Assembly (NCBI GenBank): GCA_963811635.1
Contig: CAWESB010000003.1
Coordinates: forward strand, 1 to 64,000
Length of the DNA stretch: 64,000 nucleotides
Direction of reading: 5' to 3'
Origin: JAIBJN01 sp963811635
Lineage (GTDB): Bacteria; Actinomycetota; Thermoleophilia; Gaiellales; Gaiellaceae
Below are positions 50,091-58,131 of this stretch, one piece after another; positions within the stretch are counted from its first letter, which is position 1, and the number at the start of each line of letters is the position of its first letter. The position numbers and the translations under genes were made by a program. The notes beneath the pieces were generated by a model. The model was not told the DNA's origin. It was given only the letters and a program-made list of their open reading frames with translations, and ran no database searches.

Positions 50091-50174
50091 GCGGGCGTGG
50101 CGGAACTGGCAGACGCAACGGGTTTAGGTCCCGTTGGGCGCAAGCCCTTGGAGGTTCGAGTCCTCTCGCCCGCA
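50091..50174 (+). tRNA. tRNA-Leu(TAG)
   Basis: Class II tRNA of 84 nt with a long variable arm (GGGCGCAAGCCC). Acceptor GCGGGCG/CGCCCGC, discriminator A, anticodon loop TTTAGGT, anticodon TAG. It lies 37 bp from the BrkB gene start and 21 bp before the antiporter gene. Confidence 0.94.
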
Positions 50175-50195
50175 TTTCCTCTCAACCCCCGTTGA

Positions 50196-51767
50196 ATGTT
50201 CTCCGCCGAAGACAGCCTCGTCCTTCTCCTCCTGCTCGTCGCGGCGACAGCGCTGATCGTCGTCGCCCAGGCTGTCCGCGTCCCGTACCCGATCCTGCTC
50301 GTGATCGGTGGGCTCGCGCTCGGGTTCGTGCCCGGGATCCCGCCGATCGAGCTGCCGCCGGACCTCGTCCTCGTCGCCGTCCTGCCGCCGCTCCTGTACG
50401 GGACGGCCTTCTTCACCTCGCTGCGGGAGTTCCGGGCGAACATGAAGCCGATCGTGCTGCTTGCGGTCGGCCTCGTGCTCCTGACGATGGTGCTCGTCGC
50501 GGTCGTCGCGCACGAGCTCATCCCCGGCATCTCGTGGCCGGTCGCGTTTGTCCTCGGCGCGATCGTCTCGCCGACCGACCCGACGGCCGCGACCGCAATC
50601 GCGACGCGGCTCGGCCTGCCGCGGCGCCTGATCGGGCTGATCGAGGGCGAGAGCCTCGTCAACGACGGCACGGCGCTCGTCGCCCTCCGCTCGGCCGTCA
50701 TGGCGGTCGTCGCCGGCAGCTTCTCGCTGCCCGCCGCGTCGGGGCGCTTCGTTTGGAGCGTCGCAGGCGGGATCGCGATCGGCCTCGCGGTCGGCTTCGT
50801 CGTCCGCCAGGTCCGCCGGCGCGTCGACAACCCGCCGGTCGAGCTCACGATCTCGATCCTCAGCGGCTACTTCGCCTTCCTGCCCGCGCAGGCCCTCGGC
50901 GTCTCCGGCGTGCTCGCCGCCGTGAGCGCCGGCATCTACCTCGGGTGGCACACGCTCGAGCTCACCTCGGCGCGGACCCGCCTCCAGGGCGTCGGCCTCT
51001 GGGAGGTGATCTTCTTCGTCCTCAACGGACTGCTCTTCGCGCTCGTCGGCCTCCAGCTGCCGGTCATCCTCGACGCGCTGTCGGGAATCTCGGCCGGCGA
51101 CCTGCTTCTCTACGCCGTCGTCGTGACCGCCGTCGTGATGGGGGCGCGCTTTCTCTGGGTCTTCCCTGCGACCTTCCTGTCCCGCCTGCTCCGGCACGAG
51201 TCCGACGAGCCCTGGAAGAGCGCGCTCATCGTCTCGTGGTCCGGGATGCGAGGCGCCGTGTCCCTCGCCGCTGCGCTCGCCCTGCCGCTCACGACCGACG
51301 CCGGCACGCCGTTTCCGGACCGCGAGCTGGTCATCTTCCTTACCTTCTCGGTGATCCTGGGCACGCTCCTGCTGCAGGGCCTGACGCTCCCGGCGCTCAT
51401 CCGCGCGCTCCGGCTCCGCGACGACGAGATGGAGAACAAGGAGGAGGCGAAGGCCCGCATCTACGCGGCCGAGGCAGCGCTCGCCCGGCTCGAGGAGCTC
51501 GTCGACGAGGACTGGGTCCGCGAGGACACCGCCGACCGCCTGCGCGCGATGTTCAACTTCCGGCGTGAGCGCTTCCGCTCGCGCTTCGACCCCGAGACCG
51601 ACGGCGACATCGAGGACCGCTCCCTCAGCTACCAGCGCCTGCTGCGCGAGCTGCTCGACGCCGAGCGCGAAGCGGTCCTCAACCTCCAGCGCGACGGGCG
51701 GATCGACGACGAGGTCATGCGCCGGGTCATCCGCGATCTCGACCTCGAGGAAGCGCGGCTGAACTAG
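50196..51767 (+). CDS. CPA1 family Na+/H+ (cation/proton) antiporter
   Basis: 523 residues, 12-13 helices in the first 410 residues. Ion-site motifs of the CPA1 group are present: VSPTDPTAATAIATRLGLP (Asp128) and EGESLVNDGTALV (Asn156-Asp157). The later SWSGMRGAVSLAAALALPL and VILGTLLLQGLTLPALI are family-typical. A cytoplasmic helical tail of about 110 residues, rich in Glu and Arg, follows (EAKARIYAAEAALARLEELVDEDW), as in NhaP-type proteins. It exchanges Na+ or K+ for H+ at the cytoplasmic membrane. Starts 21 nt after the tRNA-Leu gene. Confidence 0.92.
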   Translation: MFSAEDSLVLLLLLVAATALIVVAQAVRVPYPILLVIGGLALGFVPGIPPIELPPDLVLVAVLPPLLYGTAFFTSLREFRANMKPIVLLAVGLVLLTMVLVAVVAHELIPGISWPVAFVLGAIVSPTDPTAATAIATRLGLPRRLIGLIEGESLVNDGTALVALRSAVMAVVAGSFSLPAASGRFVWSVAGGIAIGLAVGFVVRQVRRRVDNPPVELTISILSGYFAFLPAQALGVSGVLAAVSAGIYLGWHTLELTSARTRLQGVGLWEVIFFVLNGLLFALVGLQLPVILDALSGISAGDLLLYAVVVTAVVMGARFLWVFPATFLSRLLRHESDEPWKSALIVSWSGMRGAVSLAAALALPLTTDAGTPFPDRELVIFLTFSVILGTLLLQGLTLPALIRALRLRDDEMENKEEAKARIYAAEAALARLEELVDEDWVREDTADRLRAMFNFRRERFRSRFDPETDGDIEDRSLSYQRLLRELLDAEREAVLNLQRDGRIDDEVMRRVIRDLDLEEARLN

Positions 51768-51770
51768 CGG

Positions 51771-53630
51771 CTAGACCGGGGGCACGATCCTGAGCGCCGG
51801 CCTCGGCGTCGGCGTCTGGTCGGGCCGGTCGAAGCCGAGGCTACCGGCCGGTTCCTCGGCGCCCCATCCGGTCGTGACGTCGAGAAGGGTCTGGGTCGCG
51901 GCCCGCGCCTGCTCGCACCACGCAGCGTCGTTCGCGTTCGACCAGGGATAGCCGGCGTCGCCGATGGTCCCGGCGAGCTGGTCGCGGAACCAGTGTGGGT
52001 CGTCTCCCTCCGGACGGTCGAACCCGAACCGATCCCGCGCCCGCTTGAGCTCGGCTTCCAGCATCTGCATGAGCGTGAGGTAGCGCGTGAAGCGGTGGAG
52101 CGGGAAGCTGAACGCCGAGAAGGACTCGCCCGCGAAGGCGCCGCGGCGCATCAGTCCCTTGACCGCGTCCTCGTCCATGCTCAGGTTGAGGCCGCCCTCC
52201 TCGCCGGCGAGCCTGATGTGGCAGACCCGCTCGCGGAAGCCGGGCATCTCCATCTGCATCGTGTCGCGCCAGTTGAGGCCGGTGTCGAGCACCTGGCCGA
52301 GGAACCCGCCGATCCCGCCGATGCTTGCCCAGCGAAGCGGCTCGGGGGCGTTCGGGCTGCCCGGCAGGTAGACGTGGCGGAGCGTCGGGTCGTCGCTGTC
52401 GTCGTCGACCACCTCGGCCAGGGCCGGATCCGGCGCGCCCATCAGGTCGAGACCGAAGGTCGGGTGCCCGGGCAGGAGCGCATCGAAGAAGTGCACGGGG
52501 AAGTTGCTCGTGATCGCCCCGTCGCTGAACCAGTGCTCGACGTAGCCCTGCGGGACATCGTCACGCGCCTCGTAGAACGGAACGGAGGCCAGGAGACCCG
52601 GCACGGCCAGGCTCATCCGTGTGCCGAGGAGCACGGGCATCTTCGCCCCCGGGACCTTGGCGAGCGTCCGGCCGCCGGCGTCGATCGTCCCCTCGGCCTG
52701 GCCGCGCATCCAGTCCGCCACGGCGGACGGAACGAGCCGCCCGATTTCGGCGGGGTCGAAGTAGAAGGGATTGTCCTCCGGGAGCGGCAGCCGCACGGGG
52801 CGGCCTGCACTCACATCTGTAGTCATCAGCTGGAGCGAGATGGAGCGGGCGTCGTCGTCGGCGTCCTTCAGGTCGGCGAAGGTGAGGGGCTGGTCCGCGG
52901 CCGTGCGGCCGGCGCACCGCTGGATGTGCTCGTGCAGCCAGTCGGAGAGCGCCGCCTTCTCGAAGCCGGGCTGTGTCGTCCCCGGGCAGAGCCCGAAGCC
53001 GGCGTCGCGGTCGCCGAGCGTGCGCAGGAGCGCGCGCCCCGGCGGGACGACCGCGAAGGTGACCGCCCCCGCCGCGAGGCAGGCGACGCCGACCACCGCC
53101 GCAATCGCGAGCACCGGCCAGGCGAGCGCCGACCACCAGCCGAGCCAGAGGAAGAGCGCGTAGCCGGCCACCGAGACGGCCGCCAGCCAGGTCGCGGCGA
53201 GGAGCCCCATCGGAAGCCAGAGCCGCTTGAGGGAGTCGGCGACGACGCGGCGCCGGGCGCCGGCGCCCTTCGCCTTCGCGTCCATCATGCGGACGCCGAG
53301 CTCGAAGACGCGCTTGGTCTCGGGCCGCGGCTGGAAGAGGCCGAGCACCCGCCCGGGCTCGCAGATCGCGTCGGCGAGCTCGCGCAGCCGCTCGAAGCCG
53401 CCGTCCTTCCCTTCGCGGCGGCCCAGCTCGGACGCGGCCGTCACGGTGGCGGCGATCGCGCCGGCCGACGTGCCGCCGACGTTGCGGAACCGATAGCGCT
53501 TCGCCAGGGCGAGGATGGCTCCGGGATAGACGACGCCGCTCGCGACGCCGCCCTTCATGACGAGGTCACAGACCTCTTCGGGGTCGGACGGCCACGGGCC
53601 GTTCTCGACCTCAGCTCTCAGCTCGGGCAC
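51771..53630 (-). CDS. Patatin-like phospholipase with membrane segments
   Basis: 619 residues. The patatin catalytic dyad is visible: nucleophile Ser55 in GGTSAG and the Asp of HWFSDGAITSNFP. The oxyanion region is DLVMKGGVASGVVYPG. Two hydrophobic segments of about 20 residues each (LLAATWLAAVSVAGYALFLW and LAIAAVVGVACLAAGAVTF) are inserted between the catalytic Ser and Asp, suggesting a membrane-associated lipase. The C-terminal third is without recognised motif. The enzyme should hydrolyse phospholipid or lipid acyl esters. The neighbour on the right is the divergent Rrf2 gene, 65 bp away. Confidence 0.88.
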   Translation of the reverse strand: MPELRAEVENGPWPSDPEEVCDLVMKGGVASGVVYPGAILALAKRYRFRNVGGTSAGAIAATVTAASELGRREGKDGGFERLRELADAICEPGRVLGLFQPRPETKRVFELGVRMMDAKAKGAGARRRVVADSLKRLWLPMGLLAATWLAAVSVAGYALFLWLGWWSALAWPVLAIAAVVGVACLAAGAVTFAVVPPGRALLRTLGDRDAGFGLCPGTTQPGFEKAALSDWLHEHIQRCAGRTAADQPLTFADLKDADDDARSISLQLMTTDVSAGRPVRLPLPEDNPFYFDPAEIGRLVPSAVADWMRGQAEGTIDAGGRTLAKVPGAKMPVLLGTRMSLAVPGLLASVPFYEARDDVPQGYVEHWFSDGAITSNFPVHFFDALLPGHPTFGLDLMGAPDPALAEVVDDDSDDPTLRHVYLPGSPNAPEPLRWASIGGIGGFLGQVLDTGLNWRDTMQMEMPGFRERVCHIRLAGEEGGLNLSMDEDAVKGLMRRGAFAGESFSAFSFPLHRFTRYLTLMQMLEAELKRARDRFGFDRPEGDDPHWFRDQLAGTIGDAGYPWSNANDAAWCEQARAATQTLLDVTTGWGAEEPAGSLGFDRPDQTPTPRPALRIVPPV

Positions 53631-53695
53631 CGCTACCTCCTCGTCGACGGCCGCACGATGGTCCCGCCGGCCTCTGCAGGCGTCAAGATACGGCC

Positions 53696-54151
53696 GTGCG
53701 GGTCTCGGCGAAGGTCGACTATGCGCTGCGGGCGGCGCTCGAGCTCGCGGCGGCGGGCGAGGGGCCGACGAAGGGCGAGCGCATCGCCCAGGCGCAGGAC
53801 ATCCCGCTCAAGTTCCTCGAGAACATCCTGCTCGAGCTCCGCCACGGCGGGCTCGTCCAGAGCCAGCGCGGAGCCGACGGCGGCTACTGGCTGGCCCGGC
53901 CGCCCGAGGAGATCAAGCTCGCGGACGTGATCCGCGCGGTGGAGGGGCCGCTCGCCAACGTCCGCGGCGCCCGGCCGGAGACCGTCGCGTACACAGGCCC
54001 CGCGGCCAAGCTTCAGGACGTCTGGATCGCGATGCGCGCGAATTTGCGCGCCGTCCTCGAGGAGCTGACGCTCGCCGAGGTGGCCTCAGGGAACCTGCCG
54101 CCCGAGATCGCGGCGATCACCGCGCAGCCTGAGGCGTGGGAGTCCCACTGA
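53696..54151 (+). CDS. Rrf2 family transcriptional regulator, no cysteines
   Basis: 151 residues from GTG 53696. The Rrf2 winged helix is clear: VSAKVDYALRAALELAAAGEG, KGERIAQAQDIPLKFLENILLELRHGGLVQSQRGADGGYWLARPPEEI. The three Cys residues that hold the Fe-S cluster in IscR and NsrR are absent; the protein has no Cys at all. This is the condition of CymR, the cysteine-metabolism repressor of Firmicutes. It lies next to, and is convergent with, the sulfate ABC operon and overlaps its last gene by 35 nt; it is therefore a good candidate for that operon's regulator. Confidence 0.88.
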   Translation: MRVSAKVDYALRAALELAAAGEGPTKGERIAQAQDIPLKFLENILLELRHGGLVQSQRGADGGYWLARPPEEIKLADVIRAVEGPLANVRGARPETVAYTGPAAKLQDVWIAMRANLRAVLEELTLAEVASGNLPPEIAAITAQPEAWESH

Positions 54152-55100
54152 ACACCGTCGTCCTGCTCGGCCGTACGTAGATGATCTGACCCTCGAGCAG
54201 CTCCAGCTGCTCGACCTCGGCGCGCGTGACCTGGGCGGAGACGTGGCGGCCGTCGTCGAGGACCAGCTCCACCCGGACCTCGAAGCCGAGGTGGACGATG
54301 CGCTGGATCATCGCCTCGCTCGTGGTCCCGTTCGGCTCGAGGCGCAGCTCGAGGTCGTGCGGGCGGATCCACTCCTCGCCGAGGCGGTTCACGGGGCCGA
54401 CGAAGCTCATGACGAACTCGTTGGCGGGGTGCTCGTAGAGGTCGCGCGGCTTGCCGCTCTGCTCGATCCGGCCCTCGTTCATGACGGTGACGCGGTCGGC
54501 GACGTCCATGGCCTCCTCCTGGTCGTGCGTGACGAGGACGGTGGTGACGTGCACCTCGTCGTGGAGCCGGCGGAGCCAGGCCCGCAGCTCCTTGCGCACC
54601 CGGGCGTCGAGCGCGCCGAACGGCTCGTCCAGGAGCAGGACCTTCGGCTCGACCGCCAGGGCGCGGGCGAGCGCCATGCGCTGGCGCTGTCCGCCGGAGA
54701 GCTGGCCCGGGTAGCGGTCGGCGAGACCGTCGAGCTGGACGAGGCCGAGCAGCTCGGCGACTTTGGCGCGGATCTCGGCCTTCGGGCGCTTGCGGATCTT
54801 CAGCCCGAAGCCGACGTTGTCGCGCACGGTCATATGCTTGAAGGCCGCGTAGTGCTGGAAGACGAAGCCGACCTCACGCTTCTGCGGCGGGATCCCCGTC
54901 ACGTCCTCGCCGAGGATCGAGACGCGGCCCGCGTCGGGGGTCTCGAGCCCTGCGATGATGCGGAGCAGGGTGGACTTGCCGCTGCCGCTCGGGCCGAGGA
55001 GCGCGGTCAGCGAGCCGCTCGCGATCGCGAGCGACACGTCGTCGACGGCCACGAAGCCGTTGTCAAACCGCTTCGTGACCTGGCGGACGGCGATCGACAT
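54117..55100 (-). CDS. cysA: Sulfate/thiosulfate ABC transporter ATP-binding protein
   Basis: 327 residues from ATG 55100, chosen because GGAGG lies 6 nt upstream; a TTG six bases earlier is possible. Walker A GPSGSGKST (36-44), Q-loop FVFQHYAAF, signature LSGGQRQRMALARAL, Walker B VLLLDEPFGALD and switch His in VTHDQEEAMDVADR. The C-terminal TOBE-like regulatory domain (WIRPHDLELRLEP) is of CysA type. It energises uptake through CysT/CysW. It overlaps the cysW end by 38 nt and the convergent Rrf2 gene by 35 nt. Confidence 0.93.
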   Translation of the reverse strand: MSIAVRQVTKRFDNGFVAVDDVSLAIASGSLTALLGPSGSGKSTLLRIIAGLETPDAGRVSILGEDVTGIPPQKREVGFVFQHYAAFKHMTVRDNVGFGLKIRKRPKAEIRAKVAELLGLVQLDGLADRYPGQLSGGQRQRMALARALAVEPKVLLLDEPFGALDARVRKELRAWLRRLHDEVHVTTVLVTHDQEEAMDVADRVTVMNEGRIEQSGKPRDLYEHPANEFVMSFVGPVNRLGEEWIRPHDLELRLEPNGTTSEAMIQRIVHLGFEVRVELVLDDGRHVSAQVTRAEVEQLELLEGQIIYVRPSRTTVFSGTPTPQAAR

Positions 55101-55911
55101 CCGCAACCTCCTTGTGTTCCTTGGGCTTGAAGGCGTTCATGGCAATCAGGGTCAGCACGGCAAGCAGCGCGAGCACGAGCGCGGTCGTGTAGGCGGCCAC
55201 CTCGTTGAAGCGCAGGTACTCCTCGTCGACATGGAGCGTCAGCGTCTCGGTCTTGCCGGCGATCCGGCCGGAGACAACCGCGACGGCGCCGTACTCGCCG
55301 AGCGCGCGGGCCGTCGTCAGGACGACGCCGTAGGCGACGCCCCAGCGGATCGCGGGGAGCGTGATCCGGCGGAAGGTCTGGAAGCGCGACGCGCCGAGCG
55401 TCCAGGCGGCCTCGTCCTGGTCGGTGCCGACCTCGCGGAGGACCGGGACCACCTCGCGGACGACGAACGGGAGCGTCACGAAGATCGTCGCCAGGACGAT
55501 CCCTGGCGTCGAGTAGATGATCTGGATCCCGTTCTCCTCGAACCAGGTGCCGAACCAGCCGTCCTGGCCGTAGACCAGCAGGAGCGCGAGACCGACGACG
55601 ACCGGCGAGAGCGCGAGCGGGAGCCCGATCATCGTGTTGACGAGCCAGGCGCCGTGCTTCGGCGGCCGGCGCACGAGCATCATGGCGCACATGACGCCGA
55701 AGATCGTGTTCACCGGGACGGCGATGCCGACCGCGATCAGCGTCAGCTTGAAGGCCGAGAGGAACGCCGGGGTGGTCAGCGCCTCCCACACCGGCGCGAG
55801 CCCGTCCTTGAACGTGTTGTAGACGATCATCGAGCACGGCAGGAGGAGCAGCAGGACGAGGTACCCGAGCGCGAGCGTCCGCAGCCCGTAGCGGGAGCCG
55901 GCGCTACGCAT
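55063..55911 (-). CDS. cysW: Sulfate ABC transporter permease CysW
   Basis: 282 residues, six predicted helices. The EAA loop region is at EVGTDQDEAAWTLGASRFQTFRRITLPAIRWGVAYG, the contact to CysA. NTMIGLPLALSPVVVGLALLLVYG and ARALGEYGAVAVVSGRIAGKTETLTLHVDEEY are family-typical of CysW. Together with CysT it forms the membrane channel for sulfate or thiosulfate. It starts within the last 8 bases of cysT and ends inside cysA. Confidence 0.93.
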   Translation of the reverse strand: MRSAGSRYGLRTLALGYLVLLLLLPCSMIVYNTFKDGLAPVWEALTTPAFLSAFKLTLIAVGIAVPVNTIFGVMCAMMLVRRPPKHGAWLVNTMIGLPLALSPVVVGLALLLVYGQDGWFGTWFEENGIQIIYSTPGIVLATIFVTLPFVVREVVPVLREVGTDQDEAAWTLGASRFQTFRRITLPAIRWGVAYGVVLTTARALGEYGAVAVVSGRIAGKTETLTLHVDEEYLRFNEVAAYTTALVLALLAVLTLIAMNAFKPKEHKEVADVDRRPPGHEAV

Positions 55912-56734
55912 CGTGCCTCCGGCTGCGCCGCTCGAGCACGTCTGCGACGGCGAGCACGATGAACGACATGACGAGGAGCACGACCGAGACGGCGGCCGCG
56001 GCCTCGGGCTCGCCGCTCTCGATCGACTTGAAGATGTTGACCGACGCGACCTCGGTGTCGAACGGGATGTTCCCCGAGATGAGGACGACCGAGCCGAACT
56101 CCCCGACGGCCTTCCCGAACGAGAGCGCGGCGCCCGAGAGGACCGCGGGCATCAGGTTCGGGAGGATGATCCGCCTGAACGTCGTGAACGGGCGCGAGCC
56201 GAGCGACGCCGCGGCCTCCTCCATGTCGCGGTCGAGCTCCATGAGGACCGGCTGCACCGCGCGGACCACGAAGGGAAGCGTGACGAACGCGAGCGCGAGG
56301 ACGATCGCGGCGCGCGTGTAGGCGACGTCGAAGCCGAGCGGGCTCTTCGGCCCGTAGACGGCGAGGAGCGTCAGCCCGGCGACGATCGTCGGCAGCGCGA
56401 ACGGCAGGTCGATGACGGCGTTGACGACGCTCTTGCCGCGGAAGTCGTCCCGCACGAGCACCCAGGCGATGAGCGTCCCGGTGACCGCGTTCACGGCGAC
56501 GACGACGAGCGACGCGACGAACGTGAGCTTGAGCGCCGCGACGGCCGAGGGGGAGGTCACGTCGTCCCAGAACGCCGGGAGCCCGCCCTCGAGCGAGGCG
56601 GCGACGACCGCCGCGATCGGGATGAGGACGATGAGCGTGAGGTATGCGGTCGAGAGCCCCAGAACGAGGCCGCCGGCGCGCCTGGGAGACCCAGTGCGCG
56701 CCGGCAGCTCGACCGCTTCGGTGCTAGTCGTCAG
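55904..56734 (-). CDS. cysT: Sulfate ABC transporter permease CysT, probable CTG start
   Basis: About 276 residues. Six predicted helices; EAA loop LDRDMEEAAASLGSRPFTTFRRIILPNLMPAVLSG, IDLPFALPTIVAGLTLLAVYG, GKAVGEFGSVVLISGNIPFDTEVASVNIF. No ATG, GTG or TTG occurs in frame near the expected N-terminus. CTG at 56734 with GGAG 6 nt upstream, 8 nt before the stop of the binding-protein gene, is the best start. A longer frame extends deep into the neighbour but its sequence is the out-of-frame neighbour. It pairs with CysW. Confidence 0.9.
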   Translation of the reverse strand: MTTSTEAVELPARTGSPRRAGGLVLGLSTAYLTLIVLIPIAAVVAASLEGGLPAFWDDVTSPSAVAALKLTFVASLVVVAVNAVTGTLIAWVLVRDDFRGKSVVNAVIDLPFALPTIVAGLTLLAVYGPKSPLGFDVAYTRAAIVLALAFVTLPFVVRAVQPVLMELDRDMEEAAASLGSRPFTTFRRIILPNLMPAVLSGAALSFGKAVGEFGSVVLISGNIPFDTEVASVNIFKSIESGEPEAAAAVSVVLLVMSFIVLAVADVLERRSRRHDA

Positions 56735-57758
56735 TGGGCACTCCGAGCTCGTTCTCGATGTCGAGGAAGATGCTCTCCTCGCGGTCGAAGAAGCGCTTGC
56801 GGACGTCAGACCAGCCGCCGAGGTCGTCGATGGTGAAGAGGTTCGGCGGGTCGGGGTAGTCGAACTCGGACTCGACCCCGTCGACGACCGGGCGGTAGCC
56901 CTTGGAGGCGAAGATGCCCTGCGCCTCGGGCGTGTACAGGTAGTCGACGAACGCCTGGGCTGCCTCGGGGTGCTCGCTCGTGTTGACGACCGCGACCGGG
57001 TTCTCGATGAGGATGGTCTCGTCGGGCACGACGTAGTCGAGCGCCTGGCCGGCCTGCTGGGCGAAGATCGCCTCGTTCTCGTAGGCGAGCATGACGTCGC
57101 CCTTGCCGCCGGCGAAGGTCTGCAGCGCCTCACGCGCGCTCTTGTCCTGGACGGGCACGTGGTTGATGAAGAGGTCGCGCAGGTACTCGATCGCCTCCTC
57201 GTCCGACTTGCCCTGCTCCAGCTGCGCGCCGTAGGCGGCCATGATGTTCCACTGGGCGCCGCCCGAGGTGAACGGGTTGGGCGTGATCACCTCGACGCCC
57301 TCCTTGAGGAGGTCGTCCCAGGTCTGGATGTTCTCCGGGTTGCCGGGGCGGACCGCGAAGACCACGACCGAGTCGGTGACCATGCCGTTGTACTCGTTCT
57401 GGTTCCAGTCCTCGTCGACGAGCCCGGCATCGATGAGGCGGGTGATGTCGGGCTCGAGCGAGAAGCCGACGACGTCGGCGGCGAGGCCCGCCTCGACGGC
57501 ACGGCTCTGCTCGCCCGACGCGGCGTAGGACTGGTCGAAGTCGAACCCTGCGCCGGCGTCCGTCTCCTGGAAGGCCGGGATGATCTCCTCGTAGGCCTCG
57601 CGCGGGGTCGAGTAGGCGACGAGGGAGAGGGTGCCGCCGCCGCCGTTAGAGGAGGCGTCGGCGTCGTCGCCGCCGCCGCAGCCGGCCGCGACGAGGCTGA
57701 CGAGAACGAGCGCCGCAAGGGCGCTCAGGAGGGCAATGCGAGAGCGCTTGTGTGTCAC
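56724..57758 (-). CDS. sbp: Sulfate/thiosulfate-binding lipoprotein
   Basis: 344 residues from GTG 57758. Lipobox LVAAGC with Cys27, so anchored to the outer face of the membrane. It follows the sulfate-binding family: LSLVAYSTPREAYEEIIPAFQET, YAASGEQSRAVEAGLAADVVGFSLEPDI, VTDSVVVFAVRPGNPENIQTWDDL, VITPNPFTSGGAQWN, GKGDVMLAYENEAIF and EAQGIFASKGYRPV. First gene of the four-gene uptake operon. The upstream promoter region contains a perfect palindrome; the coding end overlaps the CysT start. Confidence 0.93.
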   Translation of the reverse strand: MTHKRSRIALLSALAALVLVSLVAAGCGGGDDADASSNGGGGTLSLVAYSTPREAYEEIIPAFQETDAGAGFDFDQSYAASGEQSRAVEAGLAADVVGFSLEPDITRLIDAGLVDEDWNQNEYNGMVTDSVVVFAVRPGNPENIQTWDDLLKEGVEVITPNPFTSGGAQWNIMAAYGAQLEQGKSDEEAIEYLRDLFINHVPVQDKSAREALQTFAGGKGDVMLAYENEAIFAQQAGQALDYVVPDETILIENPVAVVNTSEHPEAAQAFVDYLYTPEAQGIFASKGYRPVVDGVESEFDYPDPPNLFTIDDLGGWSDVRKRFFDREESIFLDIENELGVPTDD

Positions 57759-57796
57759 GATTTCAGATCCCCACTTTCTCTACTATTTGAGTGGGA

Positions 57797-57825
57797 GTGA
57801 TATAGCACTCTTATAAGAGTGTCAA
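57797..57825 (-). promoter_or_regulatory. Sulfate operon promoter with a perfect 16-bp palindromic operator
   Basis: Minus strand: -35 TTGACA (57825-57820), then the palindrome CACTCTTATAAGAGTG (57806-57821) overlapping the end of the -35, then TATATC (spacer 15) or TATCAC (spacer 17) as -10. A repressor bound at the palindrome would cover the spacer. The AT-rich centre contrasts with the surrounding GC-rich DNA. An Rrf2 dimer is the obvious candidate ligand, by location only. Confidence 0.65.
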
Positions 57826-57849
57826 GTCGAACCCGCTCCCCGTCAAGGG

Positions 57850-58125
57850 TCAGGCGCCGGTGGAGGCCGCTGCCAGCCGCCGCCCGAGCTCCACGGCGTC
57901 CAGGCCGTCGACCTCGACGAGCTTGCGGCGGCCCTTCTGCCCGCCGACGACCGCGATCCGGCCGCGCTCGACGTCGAGCACGTCGGCCAGGAGCTCGACC
58001 AGCGCCCGGTTCGCGCGGCCGCGCTCTGGCGGCGCCGCGACGCGCACGCGCCAGCCGCTCCCGTGGCGACCCACGAGTTCGGTCCTCGCCGCGCCGGGCG
58101 AGACGGTGATCTCGAGCCTGGCCAG
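57850..58125 (-). CDS. DUF167/YggU family protein, probable CTG start
   Basis: 91 residues when started at CTG 58125. The family N-terminus (ARLEITVSPGAARTELVGRHGSGWRVRVAAPPERGRANRALVELLA) is present only if translation begins there. GTG 58074 would remove the first strand, and an in-frame stop at 58132 excludes anything further upstream. The glycine/arginine segment VVGGQKGRRKLVEVDGL completes the small alpha/beta fold. Function unknown; YggU-like proteins may bind nucleic acid. The membrane glycosyltransferase gene ends 6 nt upstream, so the two are coupled. Confidence 0.82.
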   Translation of the reverse strand: MARLEITVSPGAARTELVGRHGSGWRVRVAAPPERGRANRALVELLADVLDVERGRIAVVGGQKGRRKLVEVDGLDAVELGRRLAAASTGA

Positions 58126-58131
58126 GACGGA

